Source: Anthopleura xanthogrammica
Taxonomy: Eukaryota; Cnidaria; Anthozoa; Actiniaria; Actiniidae
Direction of reading: 5' to 3'
Length of the DNA: 64,000 bases
NCBI GenBank assembly: GCA_964019055.1
Contig: OZ025212.1
Coordinates: forward strand, 15,859,590 to 15,923,589
Shown here: piece by piece, positions 1 through 27,195 of the stretch
Numbering within the stretch: position 1 is the first letter of the stretch
Layout of the letters: each line of letters begins with the position of its first letter
Made by a program: the position numbers and the translations under genes
Notes under the pieces: model-generated
What the model was told of the DNA's origin: nothing
Seen by the model: only the letters and a program-made list of their open reading frames with translations
Databases searched by the model: none

Positions 1-809
1 GCAAGGACCCAGGATCTGGGAGGGGGGCACCTAGAATAAAAACTAATTACCAAATATTTATTTATAAAAAATTGTAAAGGCATTGAGCTAAACTGATGTC
101 CAATTCATATTCTTTTCATGTCTTGATTGTAACTAAAAACTAAGGCAATACCACAATTATGTATTGATTCTTTACATAAAAGACCATTTTTCAGGGAACC
201 TTCAATATTCCATGCACTACTTGCAAGACATGTTTAACATCTGCCTTTCCCTGACAATTCCATCCCTGTACATGGATTATTACGTTGCTATGGAAACTAA
301 ATAGCTCTTATCAAAATAATATCCTAAAGTACCTTCTTACAAAATGATTATCACAGGTTTCAAGTTATTAGATAAAGATTAACAGGAAGATCATTCAATA
401 GAAAAAACATTTTCTGTGATATTAGATCTATGAAGAGCTGGATTCATATGTGAAAATAAATGCAAGATATTGTACATGTGCATAATTTGCAAAGCATTAA
501 TTAATAATAAAAAGCAAACCCCAGACATTGTGTATAAATTCAAATTACCCAGTGCTTAACATTAGCAGTAGTCCATGTATATGTACTAGTCTGTGACTAG
601 TAAAAATTGCTTCTGGGCTAGTGAAACTTGAGAACCACTAGACAACAGTAACTTCTCAGCTATACTATATATACCAGTAGGTCAAGGGCTGGTGTTCAAA
701 AAAGTTAAGGTCAAGCACTGTTTACCTTTCAAGAGATTTTACTTTGACTGTTAGAGTACTCTATAGTAAGTATAGTAATACACTGTACTACCTGGGAAGT
801 TAACTATAC
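1..809. other. Intronic sequence of the CoA-transferase-like gene
   Basis: This AT-rich stretch follows the third exon's donor and should be intron on the minus strand. A possible acceptor followed by an open segment lies at about 1-36, but its translation is proline-rich and does not resemble the family's next block. I do not call it as an exon. Confidence 0.5.
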
Positions 810-1784
810 CTTCACATTCTGGTTCAACATGAGGAACTTTCCCTTCAATGTGGATATGAATAACTTCTACATCTTTTAGCTTGCTTTTCTTGCCCCACTT
901 GGCCATGGACTCTACCAGAGGAATGGGTGTGGCTGCAGCAGCATGGATGAACACTTTCATTCCTTCAGCAATCAAAACAGAATGCTTATGAACAAAATGT
1001 AAATAAGGAGCAAAAGTTTTCTGTTTGTTTTGACTGAAAAAATACAATTGACCTTAGGAAAACTATCTAGGCTAATATGACAAATAATGTGAGACCTTGT
1101 CATAATATCATAAGAACTCTTATCATGAAAATTTATCTATATATTGTAATTATTAATTAATGTACATCCTTAAGTTTTACCCTTACCACTGTCAAAGGGT
1201 CAAGATTGCCTACATAGCAACTAGAAAACATAATAAAATGAGGATAAGCTGTGCCCTTATTATTTTTAGATACAAAATATATATCATTTTGTAGTTGTTG
1301 TTTGTTTTAGAACAAAGCCTACACAATTATTAAAAGGGATATTATAGGACAATATTGGTGTTACTAAACAAAAGAATGATGTCTTTAATCATCACAAACT
1401 ATAGAGTTTAAATTATGCATAATATCAAGATAGAAAAGTAATATGCTGGCATACCAGACTTGATGACTTGAACTGCTTCATCTGGTGATTTCCAAGCCGG
1501 TGTTCGCCCATATAGAGGATGGAATGGTTCAGGCGAATAATCATAAAACGACCGCTCACCTAGTAACATCAACAACAAGAACTAAAATATCATGTCTAAA
1601 TCGCACAAACTAGAATAAAAGGAGGGACATCTAGGATCAATAACTGCAAAAAAATGGATTCCTAAGTGAAGGATTTACCTCGTTCGAATTTACGTGACAG
1701 AGGCCATGTTTTTCCAAGGGTTACTTGTCCAAGGGCAGTCACTGGTCGAGCCAATTTCGGTGAAAACAAACGACTAACACTCAT
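810..1784 (-). CDS. CoA-transferase/acetyl-CoA hydrolase-like protein, 5' part (partial)
   Basis: Three phase-compatible exons are visible: 1679-1784, 1455-1559 and 810-962. The rest lies left of the window. Exon 1 starts with an ATG at 1784 and encodes an Arg/Lys-rich, Ser/Leu-containing leader with no acidic residues in its first 30, which looks like a mitochondrial targeting peptide. Exon 2 reads into a PLYGRTPAWKSPDEAV segment, and exon 3 gives FIHAAAATPIPLVESMAKWG followed by VEVIHIH. These match the N-terminal half of the 4-hydroxybutyrate CoA-transferase/acetyl-CoA hydrolase family, where the small-residue stretch forms part of the CoA-binding fold. The likely role is moving CoA between short-chain acyl groups in the mitochondrial matrix. 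The active-site glutamate lies further downstream and cannot be checked. Family call is good; substrate is unknown. Confidence 0.78.
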
Positions 1785-3562
1785 ATTTCTTGTAGTCTAT
1801 GCTTTGCCTTGGTTCTTTTTAAGCGTGTGCCAGCAGAAATGGGAATAAACTTGAATAAAAATGAAATATTACTGATTTTTTCTCCACCAAAGATGTCAGA
1901 CGTGATAGTTTGCTTGCAGTAAAATGACGGAAATTTGACGTCATAACAAAACCCACTATAAAAGAAGCGTTCTGATTGGCTAGTCCCATGCTCCTAGGAG
2001 GAAGGCCCCTGGGAGGTCGAGGACCAGCTGACAAACTTGACGCACATGAATAAGAATCTTAGAAATATCCGTGCCGGAAATTGCAAAAAAAATATTATAA
2101 AGATTGTTCAAGTAAAGGAAAAATTGTAGAATACTAAAATAAACAAATTAAGGAGGCCGACCTTTTCCTCGTATTTATTAAATTTGAGTGCCCATTTTTA
2201 TGCCCGGAAGCAGAAAAATATTTTAAAAGGTCTCCTAAAATTAAAGGCAATGCACTTTGCGCACTACTCTTAGTAAGTAAATTATGAGAAGAGGCTTTGT
2301 TTTTAATCAATCAGTTACCAAAAATATTGATTTCATTTCCTGAGCCCTCATTCCTTCTGGTCCCCTCCAAGCTAACAGCGAGTCTTCATTCTATAGAATT
2401 CAGAAATCAAGACCAACTTTTCCCTGTTCCCTTATTTTTATTCACGATACATTAAATTGTTTCAAGTGGTTTTTATTAATTACAGGTTTTGGAGTATCTG
2501 CAAGTGATTGATTGTTAATTTTTTCCCCAGCTGTCTGCAGACCAAAACGTACGCAGGCTCATGGAAAAAACTGAAAAGCGCGAACACTTGCTTGAATTCC
2601 TGTGTTCACTGTTACTTAGCCTTGGCATTCTTCTTATGGTTACTTTATCTCAGCTGGAATGGAAGTGATCGAGTTAACAAATTAATCGCCGTTATCAAAT
2701 AAGCAAATCTATGACAAAGCTAACAGCTGGACAGCCATAAGTCTTACAGCAGTTGGTCCATCTAAATGGGACCTGATGTTGAAATCCAGATATCACACGA
2801 TGTCTAACAAAACCATCTTTCACCAGGAAAAACTGTTACAAATTGAAAAAGCATTTTAGTTTCCTGACTGATAATCAAATCCATGCTATGGATATCTCAA
2901 AATAAAATACTAACAAGTTATTTCTAATTATCGTATGACGTCATTGCATTTGACCATCTGATGTAGCTTCATTGGTATCTCCAGGCATCGTCTCTAATCG
3001 ACACGTGTAAAATTGAGCATAAAACACAACACGCATCGTGCAATCCTTACAAAACACTGACGGAAATGAACTTTTTCAGTTAATGGCTCTTCACAGCAAG
3101 ACATGATCAGGATCCCGCAGACAGTTTATCAGACAGTTCCACTTTCTCTTTATTGCTTGCTTTCGTTGACTTGTCATTATATCCTGTGTTTGTGGTAGGT
3201 ATAGTTCTTTTACTGACTCATCACTGCCTAATGGACTTTGTCAGACAACTGACGACAATGCAACTCAGTTAAGAGACTAAAACTGGCCATCGGTCATGGG
3301 TGTCATGCACATGATGCATATCAGTCGGCGAAAACATACATGGATTGATTGCATAATATTCAGCTTGAAAGTTTGAAATGTGATACTGAAGAAAAAAACT
3401 GAGTTTTAAAATAAACTGCATCTGATATAGGATTTTGTTTGATCATATCATGTGTTATCTTTCAGTAGTTTGCACTTCGCCAATTAACCTGCATAGGTAC
3501 CTTCCATTTGTAGAGTAAACGAGTGGGTTTGCGATCAAACAGATTTTCTATTCTTTCTTTCT
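1785..3562. other. Intergenic region, no gene recognised
   Basis: Between the CoA-transferase start and the GPCR stop I see no coding segment with plausible composition or splice sites. The first 200 bases must hold the minus-strand CoA-transferase promoter. A TTTATT at 3149-3154 (AATAAA on the minus strand) could be the GPCR poly(A) signal, about 410 bases past its stop. Confidence 0.5.
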
Positions 3563-4807
3563 TTATACGATAGAAGTCAGACGGTAAACATTTTCTCTTG
3601 TCGTATTTGATGCCACTGGCGGCAAATCTTGTGGTTCGGTTGGGTATGTTTGGTAACTCTTGTTTATCACTCCAACAGATAAAGTCCCATTCGTTCTTTT
3701 ATCTATGCCGTTTATACTGTTATTACAGACCGGATCGACGCGTGGTGGGCTCCAATACCCGCATTTCGATCTACGAACAACAAATACATTATGACTGCGA
3801 CAAACATTTTCGAACCTGCTACCTCTTTCTTCCGAATAGGTGGATGATTCAATTTGCCAGGTGTTTTGATCGACCTGATCAACATTTCTTGAGTTCCTTG
3901 AGATGATGGTGCGTAAGGCTCGCCTAAAACGCGGCATGCGCCATCCAAACAGAAAAGGGTTGACCGAGCTCGGAAACAAAACTAGAAGGAAATGCAAGTC
4001 TCTGAAAATATGGTACGAAACGCAGTCACAGGAAGGACAGAAATTGAGGAGATAAGCAAAAACAAAAGAAGGGGCCATGAGAAGGAGAAAGAACATCAGA
4101 ATGGAAAAAAATGTCCTTGTCACCTTGGCGTCTCTTTTAACCATTTTCTTAAAATTCCTCCCATACGTGTTTACGTTTCCGTTCGTCGACGATGGTCGTC
4201 GGAATTCCCGCCTTTCGCGGTTCTTCTTCAGGCGCCTGCCGATCCAGAATTGAACGAAGACGAGTATGATAACCGTTAGGAGTATCACACAGTTAACAAA
4301 TACAAAGGTGTACAAGATGAAGTCAACCTGTAGGTAGAGAAATGACAGTCCTGCCGAGATGAGCCAGACTATGATACATATTCGAATAGATCTCGAGTAA
4401 GTTGACTTTGATCTGTATTTCAAGGGATACGAGACTGAAATACAACGATCAACTGCCAATGCGGCGATACTAATAATAGACGCCGTGCAAGAAATGAAAA
4501 AGAACAAGTGCATCGCTCTGATTAACTTTGGTGAGAACTTCCCAACTCCTTCCAGCCCGTGGAAAGCTGCAGACAGAGGAAGAACAGCGAAGCCTTGGAC
4601 GAGATCAGCAGCTGCAATGTTGAGGATGAAAAGATTAAATGGCGTCCTGAGGTTCTTGTGAGGATCTTTGTACATGGCAAAACAGAAAAGAAAGTTACTT
4701 GGAGAAGCTACCAGAGATAAGACCAGAGAAATGATGGTTGAAGAAAATGACAGTTCTCTCGGGGCGCTGGAACCTGCACATACTTGTAACAGCCAACCAA
4801 AACTCAT
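3563..4807 (-). CDS. Orphan rhodopsin-class G-protein-coupled receptor, single exon
   Basis: An uninterrupted 414-codon frame with seven hydrophobic segments. TM1 is around residues 25-48 and TM2 carries NIAAADL (the class A Asn/Asp motif). TM3 ends in DRC instead of DRY, followed by SYPLKY. TM6 has LLMAPSF in place of CWxP, and TM7 ends SVNPFLF, where NPxxY has Phe for Tyr. The usual cysteine at the start of TM3 is absent and extracellular loop 2 is very short, so the canonical disulfide is missing; this also occurs in adenosine/melanocortin-type receptors. A tail of about 120 residues is rich in Ser, Thr, Arg and Asn. Being intronless is common for lineage-expanded cnidarian GPCRs. It should sit in the plasma membrane; ligand and G protein cannot be inferred. 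ATG at 4807 is chosen because about 20 residues then precede TM1. Confidence 0.87.
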   Translation of the reverse strand: MSFGWLLQVCAGSSAPRELSFSSTIISLVLSLVASPSNFLFCFAMYKDPHKNLRTPFNLFILNIAAADLVQGFAVLPLSAAFHGLEGVGKFSPKLIRAMHLFFFISCTASIISIAALAVDRCISVSYPLKYRSKSTYSRSIRICIIVWLISAGLSFLYLQVDFILYTFVFVNCVILLTVIILVFVQFWIGRRLKKNRERREFRRPSSTNGNVNTYGRNFKKMVKRDAKVTRTFFSILMFFLLLMAPSFVFAYLLNFCPSCDCVSYHIFRDLHFLLVLFPSSVNPFLFGWRMPRFRRALRTIISRNSRNVDQVDQNTWQIESSTYSEERGSRFENVCRSHNVFVVRRSKCGYWSPPRVDPVCNNSINGIDKRTNGTLSVGVINKSYQTYPTEPQDLPPVASNTTRENVYRLTSIV

Positions 4808-6469
4808 AGTGCTTTAGAAAATCACGAAATGCAGAATTTATCTTTACCAGTTTTCTTTTTCCTTGGCGGCGTTACAGTGCAGGAAGCCTTAGCTAAACAT
4901 CTAAGAAGAAGATACTATCGGCGACAGGTTTCCGAGGACTTCCGTGAGCTACTTATTTATCCAGTAGCCGACTTAGAGCTTCGTACTGTGAACTACTGAC
5001 GTAGGTCGTTATAAACAAACCACCGGAAATTCAATCAATACAAATGTAAATGAAGGGACTGAATTGCTGTTTCTATTGCTTAGAATTAATTATTAATTAG
5101 AAATGGGTTTTCAGTGCTTAAGTAATAACTTATATAACCCGGCATGATAGCGAGTGTTTGTCAGCCCTGTGTGACATTGCAAGTTGTATTTCTTCTCAGT
5201 TCACGCGAGGAAAGCATTTGATTTTGAAACAAAAGTAATGTACCGTAAGAATTAATTTTCGAAATAAGCAGGTCTTTGACAAATTTCAAGCGGTTGGACT
5301 GAATCTAAAATATACTCTAAGGAAATGAAAAACTAAAACTGATAAGAATGATGATTTTTCATAACAAGGCACTGGTAAAACGAAAAATTAAAAACAATAT
5401 ATTGGGTTATTGAAAATTAGAAAAAATATAGAGGAAATTAATAAATAAATAAATAAAGTTAAGGAAATACAATTACAATGAAAGCATTAAAAGAATGGAA
5501 GATACTAATGAATAATTGAAAATATGAAGGAAAATGAAAAGATTAATTACTGACTTTGAAATAATATTTGTGTTTACGATGAAAAATAAGACAAATAGAG
5601 AAACAATACATTACGTTAGTGGTGCATTAGTCAGTAGTCGATCTGTTGAACAGCTGGCTGAGTTCAACTCTCATGTACCCACATATATTTATCAATCGAA
5701 ACTCCATTGACTTTTCTGGATTCTTCATCGTGCAATTTAGCAAACCTGAAATTATGAAGGCAAGCACATTTCGTCTTGTAATTACATAATAGGCACGTAG
5801 AAACTCCATGTCCCTTTTTCAAGGTAAAGATGTCAAGATAATGCTGACAGTGAGCCCAATCACTGAAAACAATTAGTATATATCTATGTGAACCTGTCAA
5901 AATATTCATTTTTTTCTAAACTTTTTCATTTAATTCACGATAATTGTTTGATTAATTTTGTAAATAATAGTTTGTTGATTCTGCACTATGTGTATGCGAA
6001 AAGAACTGAAGGTCTTTGATCGATTAATTGTGGTTTGTTTAGCGAGGAAGACTCAGTTGATCAAGCTTTCATTTTTAGTTGTAAGGTTCTATTCGAACCA
6101 AAGTTTGAGATTTGAAATACAATTAACCTGGATTTGTGAGACTTCAGATGAAATCAGTGAACTTGAATATAATACTACACGACAGCCTTTGAACATCTGT
6201 CTGGTTCATTGTTGAAAACCTGGCCGCTATGATCACACGACCCGCCTCGCTTTCATGAGTCTGTAGACACTAAGTACTAGTAGCTCACGGTCATGGTACG
6301 AATTGATCACGTGTTCTACTCACCATCCAATCAGAATGCTTGGACACGTCACGGCACGGATTAATACAGCAAAGTTGTTCACAGTTGTACAAATTATTCT
6401 GTTCTTAAGAATTACATGAATTTGTAATCCAAAGTAATAGAAGAAGCAAAAACGAATGATATTTATCTT
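4808..6469. other. Intergenic AT-rich region
   Basis: GPCR upstream region followed by A/T-rich, low-complexity sequence. Short open frames at 5627-5909 and 5988-6215 lack splice context, start context or family motifs. I see no gene here. Confidence 0.5.
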
Positions 6470-6475
6470 TTTATT
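6470..6475 (-). terminator. Poly(A) signal of the cysteine-rich peptide gene
   Basis: AATAAA on the minus strand, about 54 bases beyond the TAA at 6531-6529. Confidence 0.6.
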
Positions 6476-6528
6476 AAGAGATTATTTTAATCAAACTAGT
6501 GGTGTTTCTAGATGTGTTTGTATCTGGA

Positions 6529-7605
6529 TTAACCACAACATGTCATCAAGCAGGAGTAGTTCCTGCACAAGTAGCATGGGATGCCAGAACATTTCGGGTC
6601 TTGTTGGTCTGTTTCTTGTTTAAACGAATTTAACGAAACATCGTCATCCTGCTGCATCTTGTATTGACCTAGGATGGCGCAAGAAAACAATAACAGTTAG
6701 TATAAAATACTTAAGACTTTAGTTATAATGGCAGAGAAAGAAATGTTGAACTGCAAATTGGAAGGCTGTGCCGGACACTGAACTTTAGATAACCAATCAA
6801 ATATCATCATTTACATCGGGGCCAACTTGCCGGTGTGCGTCCTCCCCCGGACTTCCGAGTTCTCTTGCTGAATAAAAAAATCCCCATCTATAGATAGATA
6901 TAGATAGAGAGGATAGAGAAGTCGAGATCGGCGCTACAATTATAAAGGCCAATTAAATCAAGTTTTAAAATGTGTAAATTTGAAAGCAAGTATTCACAAA
7001 CAGTAGTTTTCCCGCGACAGGCGAAAAACTCGGCGACCAATGTCTAGGCAGTTCGCACTTTCTTACTGCCCTCTTTTATCATTTTTTTATTGTCTTTACT
7101 CGAGTCCCTTCAGTAAACTCAGGAAACAGATTTCTTTCCAAAGTACAGTGTACTAATAAACAATTGCAATGTTGTTTGGGTTTCTATCTAATTACTATAG
7201 ACTATTAAACACTTGAATGTTATGTTAAAGTTGTTTTGATCCACCAGCTGAGGTTGGTACGACAACACGACGAGAAAAAATGAATGGGTGTTAAAAACGT
7301 AATTAGGTAAAGGAAGAAACAAAAACAAATCAAAAAAGGAAAAAGTACAAAAATAGAAATCTGATTACAAAATAAAAGAGGCTGCGTGCGCGAGTCGGTA
7401 TCTACGAAGGAATTTTGAAATGGAAAACACTATGATAAGAGTAAAAATGGTCCTTACTAAAAATAACACCCATAATGACGGATTTAGTTAAAAGAAACTG
7501 TTTATACGTACCATTATCTTGAACGTCGTCCTGGAAACCCAGCGGGAGAGCAAACACTGTTGTTATCATCAACGATACAAGAAGGAACATGACTTTGTTG
7601 GGCAT
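6529..7605 (-). CDS. Secreted cysteine-rich prepropeptide (toxin-like or defence-like)
   Basis: Two exons, 7512-7605 and 6529-6668, join in phase (94 + 140 nt) into 77 residues plus stop. Exon 1 encodes a typical signal peptide: Met-Pro-Asn-Lys, a hydrophobic core of about 14 residues, then Ala-Leu-Pro. An acidic, Asp/Gln-rich propart spans the splice junction. Exon 2 ends in a compact module with six cysteines spaced C-x4-C-x2-C-x4-C-x3-CC, followed by one Gly and TAA. The terminal Gly could be an amidation signal. This signal-propart-Cys architecture is usual for cnidarian venom peptides, but also for antimicrobial and neuropeptide precursors. I do not recognise a named family. A TATA box and a poly(A) signal bracket the gene, which supports an expressed unit. 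Confidence 0.72.
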
Positions 7606-7690
7606 GTTTTAACAAAAAATTCTTGAACTTCCAAAATGACAGACTTGTGAGCATGAACAGGAAGGTATTTTGATAGTATTTGATGTGCGC

Positions 7691-7698
7691 TATTTATA
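7691..7698 (-). promoter_or_regulatory. TATA box of the cysteine-rich peptide gene
   Basis: TATAAATA on the minus strand, about 85 bases upstream of the ATG at 7605. The spacing suits a short 5' UTR. Confidence 0.6.
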
Positions 7699-7885
7699 TC
7701 CTCCCTTAAACAAGTGTATTGCATGCAGAATGAACACACAGATGGCTACTGTGGTCGACGTGGAATTCCACCTCAACTGACACGTTACACTTGTTTCAGT
7801 TTTCTCTCATCAGCCAGGTTATTCTCGGCTTGTTAGCAAGCAAGCTTAAACACTTGACTCTGACCATGTGGTCTTATTAATTTTG

Positions 7886-8517
7886 TAAAGAATTAAGAGA
7901 AAAATATCATATGCCCTTGGTTTCGGTATACTAGTCCGACGTGTTAACCACTACACTACAAGGACCAACCACGCTGGTTACGCAGCCAGGCAATATTGTA
8001 TAAGTGGCAACTGTGGGGGTCCAGGGCGATATTAATCTCATGGGTAAGCTGAACACCGTAAATATTTATGCACAATTGAGGATAATACTAGTGAAATGAA
8101 ATGCGTTTGGTGTGAATAATAGAATAAAGAATTAAGAGAAAAATATCATATGCCCTTGGCAGGACTCGAACCCACGGTTTCGGTATACTAGTCCGACGTG
8201 TTTATTTTTCTCTTAATTCTTTATTCTATTATTCACACCGAACGCATTTCATTTCACTAGTATTATCCTCAATTGTGCATAAATATTTACGGTGTTCAGC
8301 TTACCCATGAGATTAATATCGCCCTGGACCCCCACAGTTGCCAGTTATACAATATTGCCTGGCTGCGTAACCAGCGTAGTTGGTCCTTGTAGTGTAGTGG
8401 TTAACACGTCGGACTAGTATACCGAAACCGTGGGTTCGAGTCCTGCCAAGGGCATATGATATTTTTCTCTTAATTCTTTATTCTATTATTCACACCGAAC
8501 GCATTTCATTTCACTAT
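7886..8517. repeat. Inverted duplication of a tRNA-bearing repeat unit
   Basis: A unit of about 255 bp is present as a near-complete minus-orientation copy (about 7886-8126), a truncated minus copy (about 8127-8201) and a plus copy (8202-8457). The plus copy is bounded on both sides by the same segment of about 58 bp (8202-8258 and 8458-8516), as in a head-to-tail array. The two orientations form a large palindrome. The minus copy has lost 18 bases of the tRNA part, including its B box, between short GG repeats. Confidence 0.8.
8383..8454 (+). tRNA. tRNA-Thr(AGT)-like gene
   Basis: A 72-nt cloverleaf can be drawn. The acceptor stem GTCCTTG/CAAGGGC has one G-U pair. The D stem is GTGT/ACAC, with A box TAGTGTAGTGG. 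The anticodon loop CTAGTAT puts AGT at 8416-8418. The T arm is GTGGG-TTCGAGT-CCTGC, with B box GGTTCGAGTCC, and the discriminator is A. The anticodon stem has an A-A mismatch at its loop end, and the gene sits in a duplicated unit, so it could be a tRNA-derived repeat instead of a working tRNA gene. Confidence 0.6.
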
Positions 8518-8519
8518 TA

Positions 8520-9804
8520 TTAATTTTGTGGTGAACGGATCAAGAAACGGCAGACTTGACGCTCAGCTGCCATAAATATTTAACCAGCTCACAACCTTGT
8601 TCCGACAAGTGGCTTTTTTCGATTTTGTTTGAATTTCTTTTTATGCTCAAGCAAAAAACCATGACTTTTTCTGCGAAGACTAGTAGAATAACTGTCGTGT
8701 AATGGATATCTGAGGGTTATAACAGCAACTAAGCTTTATTAGGACATGAAGATTACGTAGGACGCTTAGAGATTTGTTAGCGCGGTAATCCAATAATTAA
8801 AATGAAACATTATATACATTATCCAACGTTACATTTAGAGTTTATGTACCGACATCGTCTGTTTATCAGTTTTAAAGTACGAGGAAAAAGAATTAAAACT
8901 TTTTGTAGGAGAGGCGCGAATGAGTCATCAATGATAGGCGGGCGTGAACGCGCAAATGAGAAGACAAAGATAGTGCAATAGTGTGGCATCATTCGTGTGA
9001 GCAATCCATCCTATGCTAACTTTGTGTTCAAATGTTTTCAGTGAAAGGTGAAATATAAAACTACTCTCATTCCCCATGAAAGCATCTATAGCACGACTCA
9101 AAGAAGCACGGATGGCCGGCGTGTGCTGCATCTTGGAACAGCCATCACGAGAGCAGGGTTTCTTGTTGGTTCTCTCCTGTGCTTTAGGTTTTTTCTCCAG
9201 GTTGTCCGGCATCCCTCTCTTCACAAAAATCAACTTCTCAATTCCAATTGGATGTTTCGGGAATTATATCAATTAATTTGTAAATTAGATTCATATTACA
9301 AAACACTCACTGAAGAACCGGTAACTAACTTGGCGCAAATCATAAAAACTACCGTTACCTCAAAAGCACGTGCCCTTTGTTCAAAGTGTAAACATCACCA
9401 CATGAGATCAATAATGTATGTAAGATGGCTTGCGGGAACCTGGTCGTTCGGTACACGTCTGGTTGATACAACCACCACCTCAACGAATGGAACAGCCGTG
9501 TATGACTGTTACTCACAAGAAATCATGTTTCTCAAAGATTTAAAGTGTTTCTTGTAAATCAAATTTAGCCTGAGTTAATATTGGTTAATCCTTCTCTCAT
9601 GATTAGCGCTAAAAAGAATATCGGTGAACGCGCTATGGAAAACCTTTCCATCCTTTGAAAGACCATCATAGAGGGCGTGAGTATCTTTGAATTCTATCGT
9701 GGTTTTAATTTGATGGTGTCACAATCAATATTAGTTATTTGCTCTGAAGGTGCGCCGGGTTATAGATATCACACATGCCATCAATGCTAAAATCACAATG
9801 AAAG
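8520..9804. other. Intergenic region with a decayed SINE fragment
   Basis: The stretch 9104-9262 matches the body and tail of the tRNA-derived SINE at 12706-12910 (shared GTTGGTTCTCTCCTGTGCTT and a later CACAAAAATCAACTT). The 169-codon plus-strand open frame at 9048-9557 runs through this SINE and is not credible as a gene. Nothing else is recognised. Confidence 0.6.
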
Positions 9805-9810
9805 TTTATT
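9805..9810 (-). terminator. Possible poly(A) signal of the ABCC4-like gene
   Basis: AATAAA on the minus strand about 375 bases after the ABCC4-like stop at 10185; it is the best candidate in the 3' flank. Confidence 0.4.
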
Positions 9811-9849
9811 AAAAATTATTGTTACAGCCCGGATTCTAACACGAGGTTT

Positions 9850-9980
9850 GTTGATGGTAACCATCATCCTGGCAACACATGGTAACCATCATTATTGCTA
9901 TGGTAACCATTATCCTGACAATACATGGTTACCATCATCATTGCTATGGTAACCAACATCCTGACATCACATAGTTACCC
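9850..9980. repeat. GGTAACCATCAT-type minisatellite
   Basis: Three to four imperfect copies of a unit of about 45 bp built on TGGTAACCATCAT, downstream of the ABCC4-like gene. Confidence 0.65.
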
Positions 9981-10184
9981 AATATCGTTATGATCAACAT
10001 TGGGTGGGTGCGGTGTTTTTCACACTAACCTGTGCCTTCTTAATGGATCAATTGCTTCTCCACGAAAGATTTCATTCAGATGATTTTACTCGCATAAAAA
10101 TAATATGTACACCATAAAAACCATACAAAATGAAGAACATTTGAAATTGCGACGAGCATATATCGATTTGTGTTTCTGGGATAA

Positions 10185-25283
<15,099 letters not shown>

Positions 25284-27195
25284 CTTGTACAACCACCGAG
25301 TCTCTACTTTGTTCCTAACGATGCTGGAAAATAAGTTTGTACGTTTAAATTAGCAGATTCTGTAAATAATGGACTTAAAATTTTGAACGCATTCATATAT
25401 TTATAACACATAAACTTATCCATGAAGAATAAACTTCGTTGGAGAGTCAAAACAGCTGTAAAAACTGGTGTAAAACTATAAACTATAAACAGAGATAATT
25501 TGCCTATAGGAGCAATTATCAAACTTCTATTTAATATCAGAGAGTAATATAATGTCGTGATAATGTCAAACACACATGAAGCCTTCAACGGTAGATATGC
25601 AAACAACTGGAATACAAAACAGTAGGAAACAAAACGAAGATTAACATGCGAAGGTAAACATTTAGGGTTTGTCTTAAAGCAATCCTTTAGATTCCCCAAG
25701 CAACATTAACTACATTAGGTAGCATTTAGCGATGTGTCAGAATATTATGTGAATTGTAACTATGAAAAATTATTTTGATAGATTGAATGTTGCCTCTATA
25801 AACACAGCATGGAGAACTGACAAAGGTTGACGAAGAACATTGAATTCTCATCGATATGCAATGACAACAATCGAAGAAAACTAAGCTTATAGTACACATA
25901 CGGCATGCTATTAGATGCAAGGGGTATATAATAAGATTTTTCTCCACTCACCTACCAGATCGGAGGTTACAGATCTTCTCGTTCCAACTGTAAACATTAC
26001 AAGTACTTCATGCAGAACACCGGCCACGTGCATAGAACCATAGCTACCAGGCCCTCACCGGGGCCCCTATCACCACATCAGACTTGTACACTTGTACGAA
26101 TCATTGGAAATATTTGAATTTAAAACCTGTTACAACAAAAAACTACAAAAATAGAAAATAGAAATAGGAAAAAAAATGAATAAAAAACAAACTAAAGTTT
26201 CTTTGGTTACTTGACCCAGAATATAATGTCACGTGACTTTCAGGAAGATTTTCTTCCAAGACCGTCAAAATTTTCCAACTTATATTATTGAGAATGTTTT
26301 AATTCAAAACCTGTTAAAACTCAAAACTAAAGGAAATTATTAAAACTAATCAAGTCTTTCTTTACGATTTTTATCTTTAGTGGGCTCCCTGTGACATGAA
26401 CCAGAACGTCACGTGACTTGCAAAATTTTCATCCAAAGTTGTCAAATTTGTTGGAATATTTTTAGTCTTAAATAATCTGTTTTACAACTACCTACGGTAC
26501 TTTTTGAAGGACACCATAATGGTTTTAACAAACAAAATATCTATAGCCGTTGATAAAAGGCATGAAAAGCAACGAACAGCTGCGACGGAGACAAGAAAAC
26601 TTCTTGGAAGAGAAGACAAATTGTTGTTTTCTTAGGTTGTTTTAGAGAATGGACTGTAGAACAGTGAGGTAAGAATATATTTTGTGCATTAAAGAACTTT
26701 CAATCATGCTCATCCAACAAATGTATCGTATATGTCTGTCAGGTAATGATTTGTTTCAGACTTTGGTTTAAAATACTAAAAAAATATCTCCTTTAATTCT
26801 ATAAACTTGCCTTACCTACTTCGACGACTCTTCGACATTCTTCAACAAGAATCTTGATTACATTTTCAGCAGCCTTTATAAGTTTAGTGTAATAGTCTCA
26901 TATCCTTTTATCTCATTTCTTTTTCTGATTCAATTTCGTACACTGAACATGATCTGAGCAGATGCGAGCAGACGCCATTTTGAATCCCTAGAAAGTCCTG
27001 GGAGCTAGCCTGGATCCGCGCGCACAAAAAAATTGACGTAGTTCCACGTAGTTCTACGTCATTAAATCTAATTATGACCTCATAATAGCGTCGATCAGAT
27101 AAAATGTTCATTTGTAAAATTTTCTCCGATCGTTCAACATTGTTTTGTTGCGCTCCGATAAAAATACAGGAAAATTCACATATTTATAGCCTGAG
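25284..27195. other. Divergent intergenic region between ABCC4-like and the kinase
   Basis: The two genes start away from each other here, so both promoters must lie in these 1.9 kb. The segments 26110-26290 and 26300-26470 look like old diverged copies of one another (shared AAAACCTGTTA, GTCACGTGACTT and a GTCAAA-TTT block). I see no exon. Confidence 0.5.

Noticed and set aside
9048..9557. 169-codon plus-strand open frame
   Set aside because: It runs through a decayed SINE and has no family motif.
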